Shown here: positions 7,265 to 9,054 of the stretch, piece by piece | Layout of the letters: each line of letters opens with the position of its first letter | How positions within the stretch are numbered: the stretch's first letter is position 1 | NCBI GenBank assembly: GCA_002411615.1 | Contig: DHOF01000047.1 | Coordinates: forward strand, 6,359 to 15,412 | DNA: 9,054 nucleotides | Source: Ruminococcaceae bacterium UBA5397 | GTDB taxonomy: Bacteria > Bacillota > Clostridia > Oscillospirales > Acutalibacteraceae | Direction: 5' to 3' | The notes under the pieces: generated by a model | Told to the model about the DNA's origin: nothing | The model's database searches: none | What the model saw: only the letters and a program-made list of their open reading frames with translations | Position numbers and translations under genes: made by a program

Positions 7265-7271
7265 CCTCCCC
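7265..7271 (-). promoter_or_regulatory. Ribosome binding site fixing the radical SAM gene start
   Basis: GGGGAGG on the minus strand, 6 nt before the GTG at 7258. The first in-frame ATG (7243) would be 21 nt away, too far, and the TTG at 7315 is within the promoter. Confidence 0.8.
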
Positions 7272-7286
7272 AAAAGAATTCTCTCT

Positions 7287-7315
7287 ATTATATCCTGCTT
7301 TCGAAGAGTTTTCAA
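7287..7315 (-). promoter_or_regulatory. Sigma-A promoter of the radical SAM/DUF2344 unit
   Basis: The minus strand has TTGAAA (-35, 7310-7315), a 17-nt spacer and a perfect TATAAT (-10, 7287-7292). Transcription would start near 7280, leaving a leader of only about 20 nt with the Shine-Dalgarno. It begins 12 nt after the M50 peptidase stop. Confidence 0.82.
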
Positions 7316-7327
7316 GCGATTTGCATT

Positions 7328-7903
7328 TTACTTCAATAGCAGAAACGCCATCAAGTAAATACTACAAAGCAATAAAGAAAAATTCCATTTGGAGTGAAAT
7401 AAAATAATAAAACCGAGAATGCCCAGCGGAACGAGGATGCAAAAAGAAATAATTTTTAAAATCTTCTCTACTGTATTTTCCGGGAAATAGAGGCAAAGCA
7501 GAGAAAAAAGGACCTGCCCCCCATCCAGCGGAATTATAGGAAGCAAATTAAATAATCCCAAAGCCAGATTCATCTGTGCAAAAACGGTCTGGTTTCCCAG
7601 CAAAAAAAGGAGTCCTCCTAGAAGAAGATTCATAGCCGGTCCGGAAAGATTTACCAGACAATCTTTTTGATAAGAAGTCTTTTCTGATGATGCACTGATT
7701 TCTGCTCCAAATGCTGTCAGACAGATTTTTTTAGGAATTCTTCCACAAAGGATCATCATAAAGATATGGGATAATTCGTGAATGATAGCCGCAAGCAGGC
7801 CCCAACTTAAAAATCCAGTAGTATCCAGCATCAGCAGCAGAGAAATGATCAGCAGAAAGGATATTCTGATCGTAAATTTACAGTGACAAATCTCAAATCT
7901 CAT
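7328..7903 (-). CDS. M50 family site-2 metalloprotease, SpoIVFB-like
   Basis: Membrane-embedded zinc metalloprotease of 191 residues. The zinc motif HELSH gives His42, Glu43 and His46 in a hydrophobic segment, and the third ligand is Asp127 in IPLDGGQ. NLSGPAMNLLLG (85-96) is another family block. Spacing is close to Bacillus subtilis SpoIVFB, which cleaves pro-sigma-K in the mother cell during sporulation. About six hydrophobic segments are visible (near 12-27, 31-50, 87-103, 110-124, 147-166 and 171-190). It ends there, without the C-terminal CBS domain of SpoIVFB. The ATG overlaps the upstream gene's TGA (ATGA) and lacks a clear Shine-Dalgarno, suggesting translational coupling. It could be a true sporulation protease or another S2P with a different substrate; the family is certain, the role is not. 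Confidence 0.9.
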   Translation of the reverse strand: MRFEICHCKFTIRISFLLIISLLLMLDTTGFLSWGLLAAIIHELSHIFMMILCGRIPKKICLTAFGAEISASSEKTSYQKDCLVNLSGPAMNLLLGGLLFLLGNQTVFAQMNLALGLFNLLPIIPLDGGQVLFSLLCLYFPENTVEKILKIISFCILVPLGILGFIILFHSKWNFSLLLCSIYLMAFLLLK

Positions 7904-8130
7904 ATTTGACTGTTGCTGTTATCATAGGAAGGAAATGCTGGGATCAACTGACGTTCCCAGTCTTTCACCTGATCATTCGGTAAAATGCTCTGTTCTGCCT
8001 GTAGCTGATACCAACTGCGTATTTGCCCATAAACGGGTTGATCTACCGTCTTTAAAATAATCGCTGCCAGCAAAGCACCTACACAAACAATCAGTTGAAC
8101 GACGCGCAATAGTTTTTCTCCTTCTTTCAT
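7900..8130 (-). CDS. Small single-span membrane protein upstream of M50 protease
   Basis: I do not recognise this 76-residue protein. It starts MKEGEKLLRV, has one transmembrane segment (about 8-26), and then about 50 polar residues. By the positive-inside rule these are probably outside the cytoplasm. The ATG at 8130 is chosen for the consensus AGGAGGTG 7 nt upstream (8138-8145). A longer frame from 8199 would start in the loop of the preceding hairpin and has no ribosome binding site. It overlaps the M50 protease by 4 nt. The position is that of spoIVFA before spoIVFB, and topology is similar, but it is far shorter and has no M23/LytM-like domain. A partner or regulator of the protease is an inference from context. 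Confidence 0.78.
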   Translation of the reverse strand: MKEGEKLLRVVQLIVCVGALLAAIILKTVDQPVYGQIRSWYQLQAEQSILPNDQVKDWERQLIPAFPSYDNSNSQI

Positions 8131-8137
8131 AAAAAAG

Positions 8138-8145
8138 CACCTCCT
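8138..8145 (-). promoter_or_regulatory. Ribosome binding site fixing the small membrane protein start
   Basis: AGGAGGTG on the minus strand, a full match to the anti-Shine-Dalgarno complement, 7 nt before the ATG at 8130. Confidence 0.88.
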
Positions 8146-8152
8146 CGCTTTT

Positions 8153-8181
8153 ATTTTATGAAAAAAAGAGGACGAACATGC
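8153..8181 (-). promoter_or_regulatory. Possible sporulation (sigma-E-like) promoter
   Basis: The minus strand has GCATGTT (8175-8181), a 14-nt spacer and CATAAAAT (8153-8160). Each box is one base from the Bacillus sigma-E consensus (KMATATT, 14-15 nt, CATACAMT). A sigma-A reading (TTGCAT, 19 nt, TAAAAT) is poorer in spacing. It stands upstream of the SpoIVFB-like unit. The implied leader is very short (about 16 nt) and the region is AT-rich, so this is a weak call. Confidence 0.3.
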
Positions 8182-8219
8182 AAAGAGCAGGAAAAGCATT
8201 TACGCTTTTCCTGCTCTTT
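8182..8219 (-). terminator. Strong hairpin after the GltA/NfnB-like gene, probable terminator
   Basis: A perfect 16-bp inverted repeat (AAAGAGCAGGAAAAGC and its complement) with a 6-nt loop begins 14 nt past the stop at 8233. Read on the minus strand, only the three T bases that close the stem act as a tail, followed by GCATG. On the plus strand the tail is five T bases. It most likely ends the transcript from the right, perhaps in both directions, and also insulates the protease unit. Confidence 0.72.
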
Positions 8220-8232
8220 TTAAAAAAGAAAT

Positions 8233-9054
8233 TTATTTTTTTGACTGAATATATTCATCAATAGAAGCTGCGGCTGTTTTTCCGCCCCCCATTGCAAGAA
8301 TAACCGTTGCTGCACCGGAAACTGCGTCTCCTGCAGCATAGACTCCCTCACGGGTTGTCTTCATAGAATCATCTACTACAATACAGCCTTTACGGTTTGC
8401 TTCAAGCCCTTCGGTTGTAGAACGAACCAGCGGGTTAGGACGGTTTCCGATTGCCATGACTACACAGTCTGCTGGAATTTCATAATTGCTACCCGGAATT
8501 TCGATCGGACGGCGGCGGCCGGAAGCATCCGGCTCTCCGAGTTCCATCTTAATGCACTCGATCGCTTTTACATGACCATTTTCGTCTCCGAGAATCTGAA
8601 CCGGATTGCGCAGAAGATCAAACTTTACGCCTTCTTCTTTTGCATGGTGAATTTCTTCTTTTCTGGCCGGCATTTCTTCTTCGGAACGACGATAAACAAT
8701 AGAAACTTCTTCGGCACCTAAACGTAAAGCGGTTCTCGCAGCATCCATAGCAACATTTCCGCCGCCTACGACAGCAACTCGTTTGGGTTTAATCATAGGA
8801 GTATCATAATCAGGATTATAGGCTTTCATCAGATTGACACGAGTTAAAAATTCATTTGCGGAATAAGTACCAACTAAATCTTCTCCGGGGATATTCATAA
8901 AGCTTGGCAGTCCTGCTCCAGTTCCGATAAAGACCGCCTCGTAACCCATAGAAAAGAGTTCATCTACATCCAACACTTTTCCCATAACCATATCAGTTTC
9001 GATGGAAACTCCCGCTTCACGCAAACCGTCAATTTCTTTCTGAACGATTTCTTT
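8233..9054 (-). CDS. gltA: NADPH-dependent glutamate synthase small-subunit-like/NfnB-type oxidoreductase, C-terminal part (cut by right edge)
   Basis: The frame is open to the right edge; 273 codons are visible and the N-terminus is missing. Landmarks in the visible piece are IGTGAG (43-48), a FAD-domain loop, and VVGGGNVAMDAART (95-108), the NADPH-binding Rossmann loop. YRRSEEEMPAR (121-131) follows, and YAAGDAVSGAATVILAMGGG (239-258) is the C-terminal FAD-binding block. This matches the homotetrameric GltA family (TIGR01316 type). In anaerobes it includes NfnB, the large subunit of the electron-bifurcating NADH-dependent ferredoxin:NADP oxidoreductase. Assimilatory glutamate synthesis and NfnAB cannot be separated without the upstream gene: an NfnA-like FAD/2Fe-2S subunit there would favour NfnB. 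The symbol follows common annotation. Its N-terminal 4Fe-4S motifs lie outside the window. A strong hairpin follows the stop. Confidence 0.9.
   Translation of the reverse strand, partial: KEIVQKEIDGLREAGVSIETDMVMGKVLDVDELFSMGYEAVFIGTGAGLPSFMNIPGEDLVGTYSANEFLTRVNLMKAYNPDYDTPMIKPKRVAVVGGGNVAMDAARTALRLGAEEVSIVYRRSEEEMPARKEEIHHAKEEGVKFDLLRNPVQILGDENGHVKAIECIKMELGEPDASGRRRPIEIPGSNYEIPADCVVMAIGNRPNPLVRSTTEGLEANRKGCIVVDDSMKTTREGVYAAGDAVSGAATVILAMGGGKTAAASIDEYIQSKK

Noticed and set aside
8131..8199. In-frame extension of the small membrane protein from 8199
   Set aside because: It begins in the loop of the 16-bp hairpin, lacks a ribosome binding site, and spans the AGGAGGTG that fits the ATG at 8130.

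Overview
The window reads as a low-to-mid GC Gram-positive chromosome, most likely class Clostridia and probably an Oscillospiraceae/Ruminococcaceae-like anaerobe. This rests on strong AGGAGG-type ribosome binding sites, sigma-A promoters with TTGxxx/TAtAAT boxes, the rplS-lepB-rbgA-rnhB gene order typical of Firmicutes, a GltA/NfnB-type flavoprotein, and a radical SAM + DUF2344 gene pair. The taxon is inference. Every gene I can support lies on the minus strand, so transcription runs from right to left. Both window edges cut genes.

Right to left: (1) 9054-8233 is the C-terminal part of an NADPH-dependent glutamate synthase/NfnB-like oxidoreductase, followed by a 16-bp perfect hairpin. (2) 8130-7328 is a two-gene unit: a 76-residue single-span membrane protein coupled by an ATGA overlap to a six-span M50 (site-2, SpoIVFB-like) metalloprotease. 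(3) 7258-4777 has its own near-consensus promoter and encodes a B12-domain-like radical SAM protein followed, with a 14-nt overlap, by its DUF2344 partner; the function of both is unknown. (4) 4611-1751 starts with a strong extended -10 promoter and a structured leader before rplS (ribosomal protein L19). A terminator hairpin just after rplS is followed by lepB (signal peptidase I), rbgA (50S assembly GTPase), rnhB (RNase HII) and yraN (UPF0102 nuclease-like), all overlapping by 1-8 nt from lepB onward. (5) A sigma-A promoter overlapping the yraN stop leads to thrC (threonine synthase) and a metallophosphoesterase cut by the left edge.

Several starts were reset from the longest open frame using ribosome binding sites and promoters: rplS (4611), lepB (GTG, 4176), DUF2344 (5427), radical SAM (GTG, 7258) and the small membrane protein (8130). 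The longest lepB frame would translate through the rplS terminator, and the longest radical SAM frame begins inside the -35 box of its own promoter.

Most of the region is conserved housekeeping. The parts most worth a second look are the uncharacterised radical SAM/DUF2344 pair beside rplS, the SpoIVFB-like protease whose upstream partner is only a mini membrane protein, and the rplS leader, which can be drawn sequestering the L19 ribosome binding site. There is no gene-free stretch over 300 bases, and I saw no tRNA, rRNA, CRISPR, insertion sequence or prophage signature.
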